Assembly (NCBI RefSeq): GCF_015689335.1
Contig: NZ_CP065053.1
Span: forward strand, 4,216,001-4,280,000
Direction of reading: 5' to 3'
DNA from: Massilia antarctica
GTDB taxonomy: Bacteria; Pseudomonadota; Gammaproteobacteria; Burkholderiales; Burkholderiaceae_D
DNA length: 64,000 bases
This document shows, piece by piece, positions 54,111 to 61,909 of the stretch; position 1 is the stretch's first letter, and each line of letters starts with the position of its first letter. The notes under the pieces are model-generated. The model had not been told where the DNA came from. It saw nothing but the letters and a program-made list of their open reading frames with translations, and searched no databases. The translations under genes and the position numbers were made by a program.

Positions 54111-54322
54111 CACCGGCGCGGCGCGACCCTCACCGAGAATCGCTACGCCGCTTGGTGAATTTCATAATTGAAACCACGCGCCCTTGCTTGCAGAATGGGC
54201 CGCAGCCCCGCTACACCGTCCAGTTCATTGATATTAAAACAAATAATTTTAGCTATACAATCAATGAAGGAAGCGTACCCGATCAAGAGGTGCGCCGGCG
54301 GGGCCCAAGGAGACAATCCACC

Positions 54323-55546
54323 ATGATGATGCCAAAATCGCATCGAATCGCATTGCTGTTTAACGCAAACAAGATTTTCGACCGTGAAGTTATTGAAGGA
54401 ATCGCCGCCTATCTGTCGAGCACGCGCAGCTCCTGGGACCTGTTCCTCGAAGAGGACTTTCGCCTCCGCTTGCCCGGCATCGAAGACTGGCAGGGCGATG
54501 GCGTGATCGCCGATTTCGACGACCCGGCGGTCGCCGCCGCCCTCGCGCGCAGCCGCATTCCCGTGGTGGCCGTGGGCGGCTCCTACGAAAACGTCAACGC
54601 CTATCCGGCCGGCGTGCCTTACGTGGCCACCGACAACTTCAAGCTGATCAAACTGGCTTACGAACACCTGATCGAAGCCGGCCTGCGCCACTTCGCCCTG
54701 TTCAGCCTGCCCGAAGCGCAGGAAAACCGCTGGGCCCAGGAACGCGAAAACGCTTTCCGCAGCCTGATGCGGCGCGACCGCATGGAAGCCGAGGTGTTCC
54801 GCGGCCAGGGCACCAGCGCGCCGTCGTGGGACGAAGCGGTGCAGCAGCAGATCAACTGGCTGCACAGCCTGCCCAAACCCTGCGGCATCATCGCCGTGAC
54901 CGATGCGCGCGCGCGCCAGCTGATGCAGGCCTGCATGATCGCCGGCATCGAAGTGCCGGAACAGGTGGCCCTGATCGGCATCGACAACGACCCGCTGGCG
55001 CGCATGCTCACCCGTATCCCGCTCAGCTCCGTGATCCAGGGCGCGCAGGAAATGGGGCGCGCCGCCGCCCATTTGCTCGACCAGATGCTGCACGGCGCGC
55101 GCCTGGCCGATACGCGCATCCTGGTGCCGCCGGCCGGCATCAATGTGCTGGCGTCGAGCAAGCACGAACCGGCCAAGCACCCGCACGTGATGCGCGCGCG
55201 CCACTTCATCCGCCAATATGCCTGCCAGGGCATCAAGACCGGGCAGGTGGCCGATTACGTCGGCATTTCGCGCTCTTCGCTGGAATCGTATTTCCGCCAG
55301 GAGCTCGGCTGCAGCGTGCACGACGAGATCCTGCGCTTCCGCCTGGACGCGGCGATTGCCATCCTCGGGCGCGGCGACTGCAACCTGGCCAATGTGGCGC
55401 TCAGCTGCGGCTTCACGTCGAGCCAATACATGCACTCGGTGTTCAAGCGCGAGCTCGGCTGCACCCCGCGCGCCTACCAGGATCAGGCCCTGCAAGGCCA
55501 GGCCGAGGCGGCGCCGGCTCCCCAATTTCAACATGCAGATTCGTAA
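54323..55546 (+). CDS. xylR: Xylose operon transcriptional activator XylR
   Basis: 407 residues; E. coli XylR is 392. N-terminal periplasmic-binding-like sensor (IALLFNANKIFDREVIEGIA...; GVIADFDDPAV; VPYVATDNFKLIKLAYEHL), then AraC DNA-binding domain with VADYVGISRSSLESYFRQEL and NLANVALSCGFTSSQYMHSV. Binds D-xylose and activates xylose genes. AAGGAG at 54308 supports the ATG at 54323; a longer in-frame ORF overlaps the LysR end and is rejected. The stop overlaps the galM start (TAATG), so the two are coupled. No xylA, xylB or transporter is in the window. Confidence 0.9.
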   Translation: MMMPKSHRIALLFNANKIFDREVIEGIAAYLSSTRSSWDLFLEEDFRLRLPGIEDWQGDGVIADFDDPAVAAALARSRIPVVAVGGSYENVNAYPAGVPYVATDNFKLIKLAYEHLIEAGLRHFALFSLPEAQENRWAQERENAFRSLMRRDRMEAEVFRGQGTSAPSWDEAVQQQINWLHSLPKPCGIIAVTDARARQLMQACMIAGIEVPEQVALIGIDNDPLARMLTRIPLSSVIQGAQEMGRAAAHLLDQMLHGARLADTRILVPPAGINVLASSKHEPAKHPHVMRARHFIRQYACQGIKTGQVADYVGISRSSLESYFRQELGCSVHDEILRFRLDAAIAILGRGDCNLANVALSCGFTSSQYMHSVFKRELGCTPRAYQDQALQGQAEAAPAPQFQHADS

Positions 55547-56595
55547 TGACGACCAACCAATTCCTTGCCACACCGCCGCTGCGCGCCGCAGACCAGTTAT
55601 TCACCCTGCGCAACGCCAACGACATGCGCCTGACGATCAGCGAGCGCGGGGCAGCGCTGGTGTCGTGGTGGGCGCCCGACCGCTACGGCAAGGTGGCCGA
55701 CGTGCTGCTCGGCTATCGCGACGCGCACGGCTACGCCGATAACAGCGCCTACTTCGGCGCCGTCATCGGACGCTGGGCCAACCGCATCGCGCACGGCCGC
55801 TTCATGCTCGACGGCGCGCCGGTGCAGGCGGCCGTCAACGACCGCGGCAACCACCTGCACGGCGGCGAGGATGGCTTTCACAAGGCGCGCTGGCAGCTGA
55901 GTGCGTCGGATACCGGGGTGTCGCTGCGCCTGAGCTCGCCCGATGGCGACGGCGGCTTTCCCGGCAAGCTCGACGTGCAGGTGCATTACCGGCTCGATGA
56001 CGAAGGTCGCCTGACGATCGACTTTGAGGCGGTGACCGACGCGCCCACGCCGGTCAACCTGACCGCCCATCCGTATTTCAACCTGAACGGCGGCAGCGCC
56101 GACGTGGGCGACCACATGCTGCAGATCGATGCCGATTTTTACCTGGAGACCGACCAGGGCGGCATTCCGGTGGGCGTGGCGGCGGTGGGCGGCACGCCGT
56201 TCGATTTCCGCCAGCCGGCCGCGATCGGACCGCGCCTGGGCTGGCCGGATGCGCAGATCCGGCTGGCGGGCGGCTTCGACCACTGTTACTGCATCCAGCC
56301 GCACGCGATGGGCCGGGCCGGGCCGCTGCGCGAGGTGGCGCGCGTGGTCGACCCGGGATCGGGGCGCTGCCTGCAAGTGTCGACCACCGAACCGGGGTTG
56401 CAGTTCTACAGCGGTAATTATCTCGATGGGGTGCAGGGCAGGGCGGGACGGCCGTACGCGCGGCACGACGGGTTTTGCCTGGAAGCGCACGCGTATCCGG
56501 ATCAGTTGAACGGCCAGTGCGCGTCGGCGGTGATTCTCAGGCCGGGGCAGGTGTACCGGCAGACCACGGTGTACCGGCTGTCGTTGCAGTCGTGA
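55546..56595 (+). CDS. galM: Aldose 1-epimerase (galactose mutarotase)
   Basis: 349 residues. Interconverts alpha- and beta-anomers of aldoses such as galactose or xylose. GRWANRIAHGRF, GNHLHGG (His), VNLTAHPYFNL (catalytic His) and FCLEAHAYPD (catalytic Glu) are all present; the family ending PGQVYRQTTVYRLS is intact. Co-translated with xylR (TAATG). The last ~130 bases (56461-56589) recur in decayed form at 58157-58284, on the far side of an AT-rich islet, so the 3' end of this gene is an insertion site. Confidence 0.93.
   Translation: MTTNQFLATPPLRAADQLFTLRNANDMRLTISERGAALVSWWAPDRYGKVADVLLGYRDAHGYADNSAYFGAVIGRWANRIAHGRFMLDGAPVQAAVNDRGNHLHGGEDGFHKARWQLSASDTGVSLRLSSPDGDGGFPGKLDVQVHYRLDDEGRLTIDFEAVTDAPTPVNLTAHPYFNLNGGSADVGDHMLQIDADFYLETDQGGIPVGVAAVGGTPFDFRQPAAIGPRLGWPDAQIRLAGGFDHCYCIQPHAMGRAGPLREVARVVDPGSGRCLQVSTTEPGLQFYSGNYLDGVQGRAGRPYARHDGFCLEAHAYPDQLNGQCASAVILRPGQVYRQTTVYRLSLQS
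56461..56589 (+). repeat. Direct repeat copy A (intact 3' end of galM)
   Basis: Matches 58157-58284. Longest exact blocks: TCCGGATCAGTTGAACGG at 56496-56513 and AGTGCGCGTCGGC at 56516-56528. It includes the galM catalytic Glu codon and all but the last codons of the gene. Confidence 0.8.
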
Positions 56596-58156
56596 CCCAT
56601 TCTGTAAATAATTTTTTTAACCACGCAAGGAGCCGGCAAGTTAGTATTGATCGTGTATTTGAGCTTTTCATATATTCGCGTCGTTATCAAAGGCGAAAAA
56701 AGTGTGTCGTGTGATGAATTTAAAACCATTCCATATTTCTTTGAATCTATTGGGTAAGCTCAATTCGGAATGCTTTTAATTTTCATGGACTTGAAATTTC
56801 AATTGTGTTTAGTTAGGGGGGTAAGAAAATAATGCGCGAATTTTTTTCAAGCTATGCACCTTCAAATTTTGATTATCCTAAAATATGGAAGGACGCGTTG
56901 TTTGTAATTGATGCAAACGTGCTATTAAATTTGTATCGATATCAGGAGAAAACGTCAAAGGAGTTTCTTGATCTGTTATTTACTCTAAAGGGACGTGTGT
57001 GGATATCGAACTATGCCGCTCTTGAATTTCATCGCAATCGTTTAAGCGTAATTGCTGATCAAAACCTACGCTTTGGCGAGGTCAAAAAAATAGCAACTAT
57101 GGCATTGGCCAGCGTGGAAAAAGATATGGATGCTCTGCATTTATCAAAAAGACATCGCGCAATTGATCCTGCGGAATTTCTTAATGATTTTAAGTTGCTG
57201 GTGGAGAAGTTCGCCGTAGAGGTGGACGGGTTGGAGCGTAGTAAGCAAGGTTTATTAGGCGAAGACGCTTTGCTTCAGAAAATCTACGAAATATTTGACG
57301 GGAGGGTCGGCGAGCCGTATTCTCAAAAAATCTTGGATGAAATTTACGAAAATGCTGAAATTAGGTATAGGTTGGATATCCCGCCGGGTTATAAGGACCG
57401 TGAAAAAAAAGATCGGTTTAGGCACAATGGCATCAATTACCAAGCTAAATACGGTGATTTTTTGGTGTGGAAGCAATTGCTTGATAAAACGGCAGCGGAT
57501 AACATTAAAAATGTGGTCTTCATTACGGGCGATTTGAAAGAGGACTGGTGGAAAATAGTTGGGCCTGAAAAAATTGGGCCGCGTCCGGAATTGCTCGAGG
57601 AGGCTGCAGCAATAGGTAAAGTCGATGCCTTCCTTATGTATAGACCTGAAGTCTTTTTAGCTCGAGCTAAACATTACGTTGATGCGATTGTTTCCGATGA
57701 GGCGCTTGCTGAGGTAAGAGATGCTAATCTAGCTGCCGCCAGTGAAGGGAATAATTTTGATCTGGTTAAATTCGTCGCAAGCCAAGACCCTCGTGCTGCG
57801 ATTATACAAGCTTGGCTCCATTTTGAATTGGCCGCGATCGAAAGATTGATGAAATTGGGACTTGCGGAGAAAAATGATTCGATCCACGGGAATTCTAGAC
57901 TTGGCCACGCTTTACTTAATTCAAATATTATTAATAAGAAAGAATTTGAGCTCTTTCACGAGTTGCGTGAGCAGCGAAATTGGGCAGCGCATAATGTTTC
58001 CGAAGACGTAGCAATTAGCGTTGCTCTAAATTTCATCCAATCAATCGAACGGCTTGTTGCAGGGTTTATGTGAGTGTGTATTTTTATCGTCTCATCTTTG
58101 GATATTGACGACGGCCCAGACGTCGCCGTTACACATCTCAGGGCAGCGCCGCCTTC
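56590..58156. mobile_element. AT-rich islet between duplicated galM 3' ends
   Basis: About 1.57 kb with GC near 40% by eye, against ~65% around it. The composition breaks sharply at the galM stop and recovers just before the second galM-like repeat. It carries one gene (PIN-HEPN, 56832-58073). No integrase, transposase or inverted terminal repeat was found. The flanking duplication of a gene end is what integration into a gene's 3' end, with restoration of the reading frame, leaves behind. Exact ends of the islet are uncertain. Confidence 0.7.
56832..58073 (+). CDS. PIN-like nuclease fused to a HEPN-like domain
   Basis: 413 residues. The N-terminal ~260 residues are a PIN-like domain (DUF4935/PIN_8 style), with acidic positions in FVIDANVLLNLYR, YAALEFHRNR, and VVFITGDLKEDWW. 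Residues ~300-413 look like a HEPN domain: PRAAIIQAWLHFELAAIERL, then LFHELREQRNWAAHN, which holds the RNase motif RxxxxH with Asn after the Arg. Both halves are predicted RNases, so the protein may be a toxin or abortive-infection factor. AGGGGGG precedes the ATG. Base composition and codon use differ strongly from neighbours. No partner antitoxin lies beside it. Confidence 0.75.
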   Translation: MREFFSSYAPSNFDYPKIWKDALFVIDANVLLNLYRYQEKTSKEFLDLLFTLKGRVWISNYAALEFHRNRLSVIADQNLRFGEVKKIATMALASVEKDMDALHLSKRHRAIDPAEFLNDFKLLVEKFAVEVDGLERSKQGLLGEDALLQKIYEIFDGRVGEPYSQKILDEIYENAEIRYRLDIPPGYKDREKKDRFRHNGINYQAKYGDFLVWKQLLDKTAADNIKNVVFITGDLKEDWWKIVGPEKIGPRPELLEEAAAIGKVDAFLMYRPEVFLARAKHYVDAIVSDEALAEVRDANLAAASEGNNFDLVKFVASQDPRAAIIQAWLHFELAAIERLMKLGLAEKNDSIHGNSRLGHALLNSNIINKKEFELFHELREQRNWAAHNVSEDVAISVALNFIQSIERLVAGFM

Positions 58157-58284
58157 CGGCATGACGGGTTGCCCTAGAAGCTCATGCGAGTCCGGATCAG
58201 TTGAACGGGTAGTGCGCGTCGGCAGTGATTGTTGGTCCGGGGTGGGTGCGCCGGCCGGCCACGGCGTAAAGGCTGCCGCTGCTA
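58157..58284 (+). repeat. Direct repeat copy B (decayed 3' end of galM)
   Basis: Aligns with 56461-56589 without large gaps. The exact blocks are TCCGGATCAGTTGAACGG (58191-58208) and AGTGCGCGTCGGC (58211-58223); between and after these about a quarter of bases differ and no galM reading frame survives. Confidence 0.8.
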
Positions 58285-58422
58285 TTTTAGCAGGCCCTTC
58301 GGACGCTTTTTGACCGCCAATATCCGCTGTACATCGGCGCGCCGGCCGTCGCTGGCGCGCAAACGCAGCCCTTGACGGGATTCGGGTTCTTCACATCATC
58401 TGCACATACGCGTTCACTGAGC

Positions 58423-58747
58423 TCAAATAACCGAAAAATTCAAGTCGCGCCCCAGTGCCAGCAGGGCTTGCTCAATCGGGTCGATGCGCGATCATCTCGT
58501 TCAAGAGTAGAACCTTCGCCGCTAAGCTGGGCGGAAGCGCGATCACGCGTTCGCGCCGCTATGGTTGAGACGGCAATGGGGCTGGGCGATTGTCGTCTAA
58601 GTAGACGTCCATCGATGACAAGAGGACGTCTTTTGCCATGTCGGGCGCGTCCGCTTCGTGGTCACCCTGTGTGATGGCTTCAGGGATATTCCGAAACGTG
58701 ACGACGAATCCATCGGTATCTGGCAAGAAGTATTCAGGGTATTTCAT
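58423..58747 (-). pseudogene. hicB: Broken hicB antitoxin gene
   Basis: The frame from ATG 58747 gives a typical HicB N-terminus (MKYPEYFLPDTDGFVVTF, IPEAITQGD, ALxxD-type helix, VYLDDNRPAPLPSQP). An in-frame TAG at 58561-58559 ends it at residue 62. The same frame then goes on as family sequence (RRERVIALPPSLAAKVLLLN) and, after loss of ~20 codons and a frame change, as IDPIEQALLALGRDLNFS. The HTH segment is deleted. No hicA toxin gene is recognisable upstream. Likely an inactive remnant of a HicAB module. Confidence 0.75.
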
Positions 58748-58803
58748 ATCATCGTCCTCTCAGAAGCCCGTGTCCGCTGCGCGAGGTGGCACCTCCGAAT
58801 GAC

Positions 58804-59325
58804 TCATATCGCGGATGACGTCGGCACGCGTTTGACGTTGGGCAGCGCTTCATTCTGAAGCCAGACAATGAATTTTTTCATGTCCGCTTCCCCACCTCGT
58901 CGCATCAGCCGGACTTCGATCAACCGCAGCAAGCCCTGCTCGCTATAACCATGCAGCGCGGTGCCGGGAATGAGCGCGTAATCGGCGCCCAGCAGGCGTT
59001 GTTCGCGCTCGCTGACGGCGGGTGAGATGATTGCCCTGACATCGACCTCGACGATCCAGACCATGTCGTCCACCAGGCACAGGCGGATCTGAGCTCCGTA
59101 GTACGCGTAATAGCGGCCGTTCCATTTTTCCGATGCCGAACGGCGCGCGGCGTACCTGATGGCCGGGATGATATGGATGATATCCCTCGCAAAATGAAAG
59201 CACCCGCCCGCGCACCACAATAGCAAGACAACCGGTAAGGCCGCGCCGAACAAGCCGCTCAATGGTCTGGCGATCAGCCAACCCAGCGTGAAGTAGCAAG
59301 CAAGTCGAATCGGGAGAGGAGGCAT
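58804..59325 (-). CDS. Membrane protein of unknown function
   Basis: 173 residues from the ATG at 59325. Two adjacent hydrophobic segments (RLACYFTLGWLIARPLSGLF; ALPVVLLLWCAGGCFHFA), then a soluble part with SEKWNGRYYAYYGAQIRLCL, WIVEVDVRAII and GLLRLIEVRLMRR. No recognised domain. The start is uncertain: the frame stays open to 59724, but the upstream part is arginine/serine-rich and not protein-like, and no good ribosome-binding site was seen before 59325. Confidence 0.55.
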   Translation of the reverse strand: MPPLPIRLACYFTLGWLIARPLSGLFGAALPVVLLLWCAGGCFHFARDIIHIIPAIRYAARRSASEKWNGRYYAYYGAQIRLCLVDDMVWIVEVDVRAIISPAVSEREQRLLGADYALIPGTALHGYSEQGLLRLIEVRLMRRGGEADMKKFIVWLQNEALPNVKRVPTSSAI

Positions 59326-59790
59326 GGCGCGTACTTGCCGCTGTTGCGGCTTTTCAAATAGTCGGGGCCGGTTTTTCGCCGGGCCAGGGCAGCGATGCGC
59401 GGCCCGAAAACCACACATCATACAACTTGCCGATTGTTTAATCATCTTATCCAGCGTAGTATAAGTGCGTCGCTGCCATAACGGCCCCGCTTGGGGTTGC
59501 CGGCGCCGATTCGACCCGCGCGAACCCGGCTCCCCGCCTTCCTCGCAACGGCGACAGGTACGCGAGGTACCTGTCCAGGCATCGCTGTCGGATGCTGAAA
59601 GCTGTTCCCTACCCAACCCGTCGGACCCGATCGCCCGTGATGCGCCGCGGCTTGCCGCGACCTTGTTCACGCCGATCCGGCATTGCCGCAGGCAAGGCGC
59701 CGGCGCGCGGGTAGGGATCGTCATGCGAGGCGCATTGAAGCGTTCAACAAAAGAACGCGCGCCATTTTATTTGCTTCATTGGAGACAACC
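59326..59790. other. Divergent intergenic region upstream of the pectate lyase
   Basis: 465 bases without a supportable gene. The promoter of the pectate lyase should be here; AT-rich stretches at 59420-59465 and 59745-59775 are candidates, but no clear hexamers were found. Confidence 0.4.
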
Positions 59791-61236
59791 ATGAAAAAGA
59801 CCATACTCGCCCTCAGCGTCATGCTGGCATCGGCCGCCCAGGCGGCCCCGATCGACGCCAGCACCTTCGTCGGCGCAAGCACGCCCCTGCAAACGGCGCC
59901 TTACGGCGTGCGCAACTACTCGGCGCCGGTGCTGGTGGGCGGCCTGCACGACCCCGCCAGCTACATGGCCGCGCCCAAGCTGCCGGCCTGGCAGTTCGCC
60001 CAGGTCGACCCGACCGGCGGCGTGCTCACCTTCGAGCGCCAGAGCGCGCCGGCGACCGGCTGGCATACCTGGTCGCGCAAGGGCAGGGTGGTGGTCAGCG
60101 GCGGCAGCGCGGCCAGGGCCGACCGGATCTACACCGTCTTTAACGGCCAGCAGCTGGTGGCCGCCATCAACCAGGCCGGCAATGAACCGAAGATCATCCG
60201 CGTGGTCGGCCATATCGACTTGCGCTGGAGCCAGAACAACACGGTGTTCAAGGAATACACCAGTTTTTCGGACCAGAAAAACGGCGGCTCGATCAACCTG
60301 CCGTCGAATACCACCCTGGTGGGCATCAACGACGCCCAGGGCCGGCCGGCGCGCATCACCGGCACGGCGCTGCTGATCGGCGCCGAAATGCCGCTGGCGC
60401 CGGGCGGCGACCCTGAAGTCGACTTCAAGAAATGGATCAAGGATGGCAAGGATGGCGAGGCGTATCCGACCTGGACCCGCAACATCATCGTGCGTAACCT
60501 GGTGATCGACACGCCGTGGGACGTCAATCCCGAGGATTCGGACAACGCCTACGCCGACGGCATCACCGTCTCGCGCGCCCAGAACATCTTCATCGACCAC
60601 GTGACCGTGAGCGATGGCGATACCCCCGAATCGCTGGCGACCGGCACCTACAAGACCCGCCACGATGGCGCGCTCGACGTGGTGCGCGGCAGCGATTACG
60701 TCACCATCGCCAACAGCACCTTTTCCACCCATCACAAGACCACCCTGGTGGGCAATGGCGATGGCGGCCGTGCCTGGAGCGACGAGGGCCGCCTGCACGT
60801 GACCTTTGCCGGCAACTGGTGGAACGGGGTGGCCGCGCGGCTTCCGCTGAACCGCTTCGGACAGGTGCACATGTTCAACAATCTCGTCACCGGCAACGTG
60901 ATGACCAAGGATACCGACGTCAAGTTCGAAAGCGGCTCCGATGCCCGCTATCGCTCGAACATGCTGCTCGAAAATAACTACTACAACATCACCGGGGTCA
61001 AGCTGTCCGAGTTCTGCGGCAAGGTGATCAAGGGTAAAGGTTTTATCGGCTTCCGCTCGTCCGGCCACATCTTTACCAGCGACCGCGCCGGCACCAATGC
61101 CGTCGACGGCCAGTGCGGCATGGCCCGGCCTGACGCGGCCAAGCTGTGGACTCCGCCTTACCTGTATGCGCTGCAGACGGCCACCTCGACCGAGAGCGCG
61201 GTGCCGGCCCAGGCTGGCGCCGGCAAGCTCAAATAA
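59791..61236 (+). CDS. Secreted pectate lyase (PL1 family)
   Basis: 481 residues. Signal peptide (KKTILALSVMLASAAQA), then parallel beta-helix repeats typical of PL1: WTRNIIVRNLVID, IFIDHVTVSDG, HDGALDVVRGSDYVTIANS, HHKTTLVGNGD, and the RxPxxR segment ARLPLNRFGQVHMFNN carrying the catalytic Arg. Cleaves polygalacturonate by beta-elimination outside the cell with calcium. GGAG precedes the ATG. The next gene, 25 bases on, encodes a PEP-CTERM exoprotein, so the two may be co-expressed. Confidence 0.9.
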   Translation: MKKTILALSVMLASAAQAAPIDASTFVGASTPLQTAPYGVRNYSAPVLVGGLHDPASYMAAPKLPAWQFAQVDPTGGVLTFERQSAPATGWHTWSRKGRVVVSGGSAARADRIYTVFNGQQLVAAINQAGNEPKIIRVVGHIDLRWSQNNTVFKEYTSFSDQKNGGSINLPSNTTLVGINDAQGRPARITGTALLIGAEMPLAPGGDPEVDFKKWIKDGKDGEAYPTWTRNIIVRNLVIDTPWDVNPEDSDNAYADGITVSRAQNIFIDHVTVSDGDTPESLATGTYKTRHDGALDVVRGSDYVTIANSTFSTHHKTTLVGNGDGGRAWSDEGRLHVTFAGNWWNGVAARLPLNRFGQVHMFNNLVTGNVMTKDTDVKFESGSDARYRSNMLLENNYYNITGVKLSEFCGKVIKGKGFIGFRSSGHIFTSDRAGTNAVDGQCGMARPDAAKLWTPPYLYALQTATSTESAVPAQAGAGKLK

Positions 61237-61260
61237 TCCAACCACCTGATGGAGAAAAGC

Positions 61261-61881
61261 ATGTCTGTGAAACGATTGCATGGTTGCGCGGCGCTCCTGC
61301 TGGCGCTGGGCATGGCGTGCGCCCCGGCGCGGGCGGCACTGGTGGCCGACACCGGCACGCCGGCGAACGCCGTGGGCGCTGGCTGGGCTTTTAACAGCGA
61401 ACACAGCTACGCAGGACGGTTTTCGGTGCTGTCCGACCTGGCGATCAAGCGCATCGAGGGCTATTTCAGCACCGATGCCGGCGAAGTCAAGGTCAGCCTG
61501 TTCGGCAGCAGCGCCGACGGCGAGGGCGGTTTCGTTCCCGGCAGTATGCTGCAGTCGGCCAGTTTTGCCACCGGCGCGGGCGATCTGGCGTGGCGCGGCG
61601 TCGCCGGCCTGAATTGGGCTGTGAGCAAGGGCAGCTACTGGATCGTGTTCAACGCCAGCTATGGCAATGCCAGCCAGGCCAGCATGCCCGGCGGGTTCGC
61701 CAGCCCGCTGGACGGCTACGCCCTGATGCAGGCGGGCCAGTGGTACGACGCCGCCGGCCTGGGCCTCGACCAGGGCTTGCGCGTGGACGCCACGGCGGCT
61801 GCCGTGCCCGAGCCCGGCAGCATGGCGCTGTTCGGCCTGGGACTGGGCTTGATCGGGATCTGGACCCGCCGGCGCGCCTGA
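61261..61881 (+). CDS. PEP-CTERM sorting-domain exoprotein
   Basis: 206 residues. Signal peptide (HGCAALLLALGMACAPARA), a ~150-residue beta-rich body, and the C-terminal PEP-CTERM signal AAVPEPGSMALFGLGLGLIG followed by the basic WTRRRA tail. Such proteins are handled by exosortase and usually belong to exopolysaccharide-linked surface layers. GGAG at 61251 precedes the ATG; an earlier in-frame ATG at 61249 is less likely. No exosortase or EPS gene is in this window. Confidence 0.85.
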   Translation: MSVKRLHGCAALLLALGMACAPARAALVADTGTPANAVGAGWAFNSEHSYAGRFSVLSDLAIKRIEGYFSTDAGEVKVSLFGSSADGEGGFVPGSMLQSASFATGAGDLAWRGVAGLNWAVSKGSYWIVFNASYGNASQASMPGGFASPLDGYALMQAGQWYDAAGLGLDQGLRVDATAAAVPEPGSMALFGLGLGLIGIWTRRRA

Positions 61882-61909
61882 CCCGGGCGCGCCCGGCGCC
61901 GCAGGCGGC

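Noticed and set aside
56590..58156. IS element or transposon
   Set aside because: No transposase, integrase, terminal inverted repeats or short target duplication; only the galM-end duplication supports mobility.
58750..58860. hicA toxin upstream of the hicB remnant
   Set aside because: No HicA-like segment or double-stranded RNA-binding-type motif could be read on the minus strand before the hicB start.
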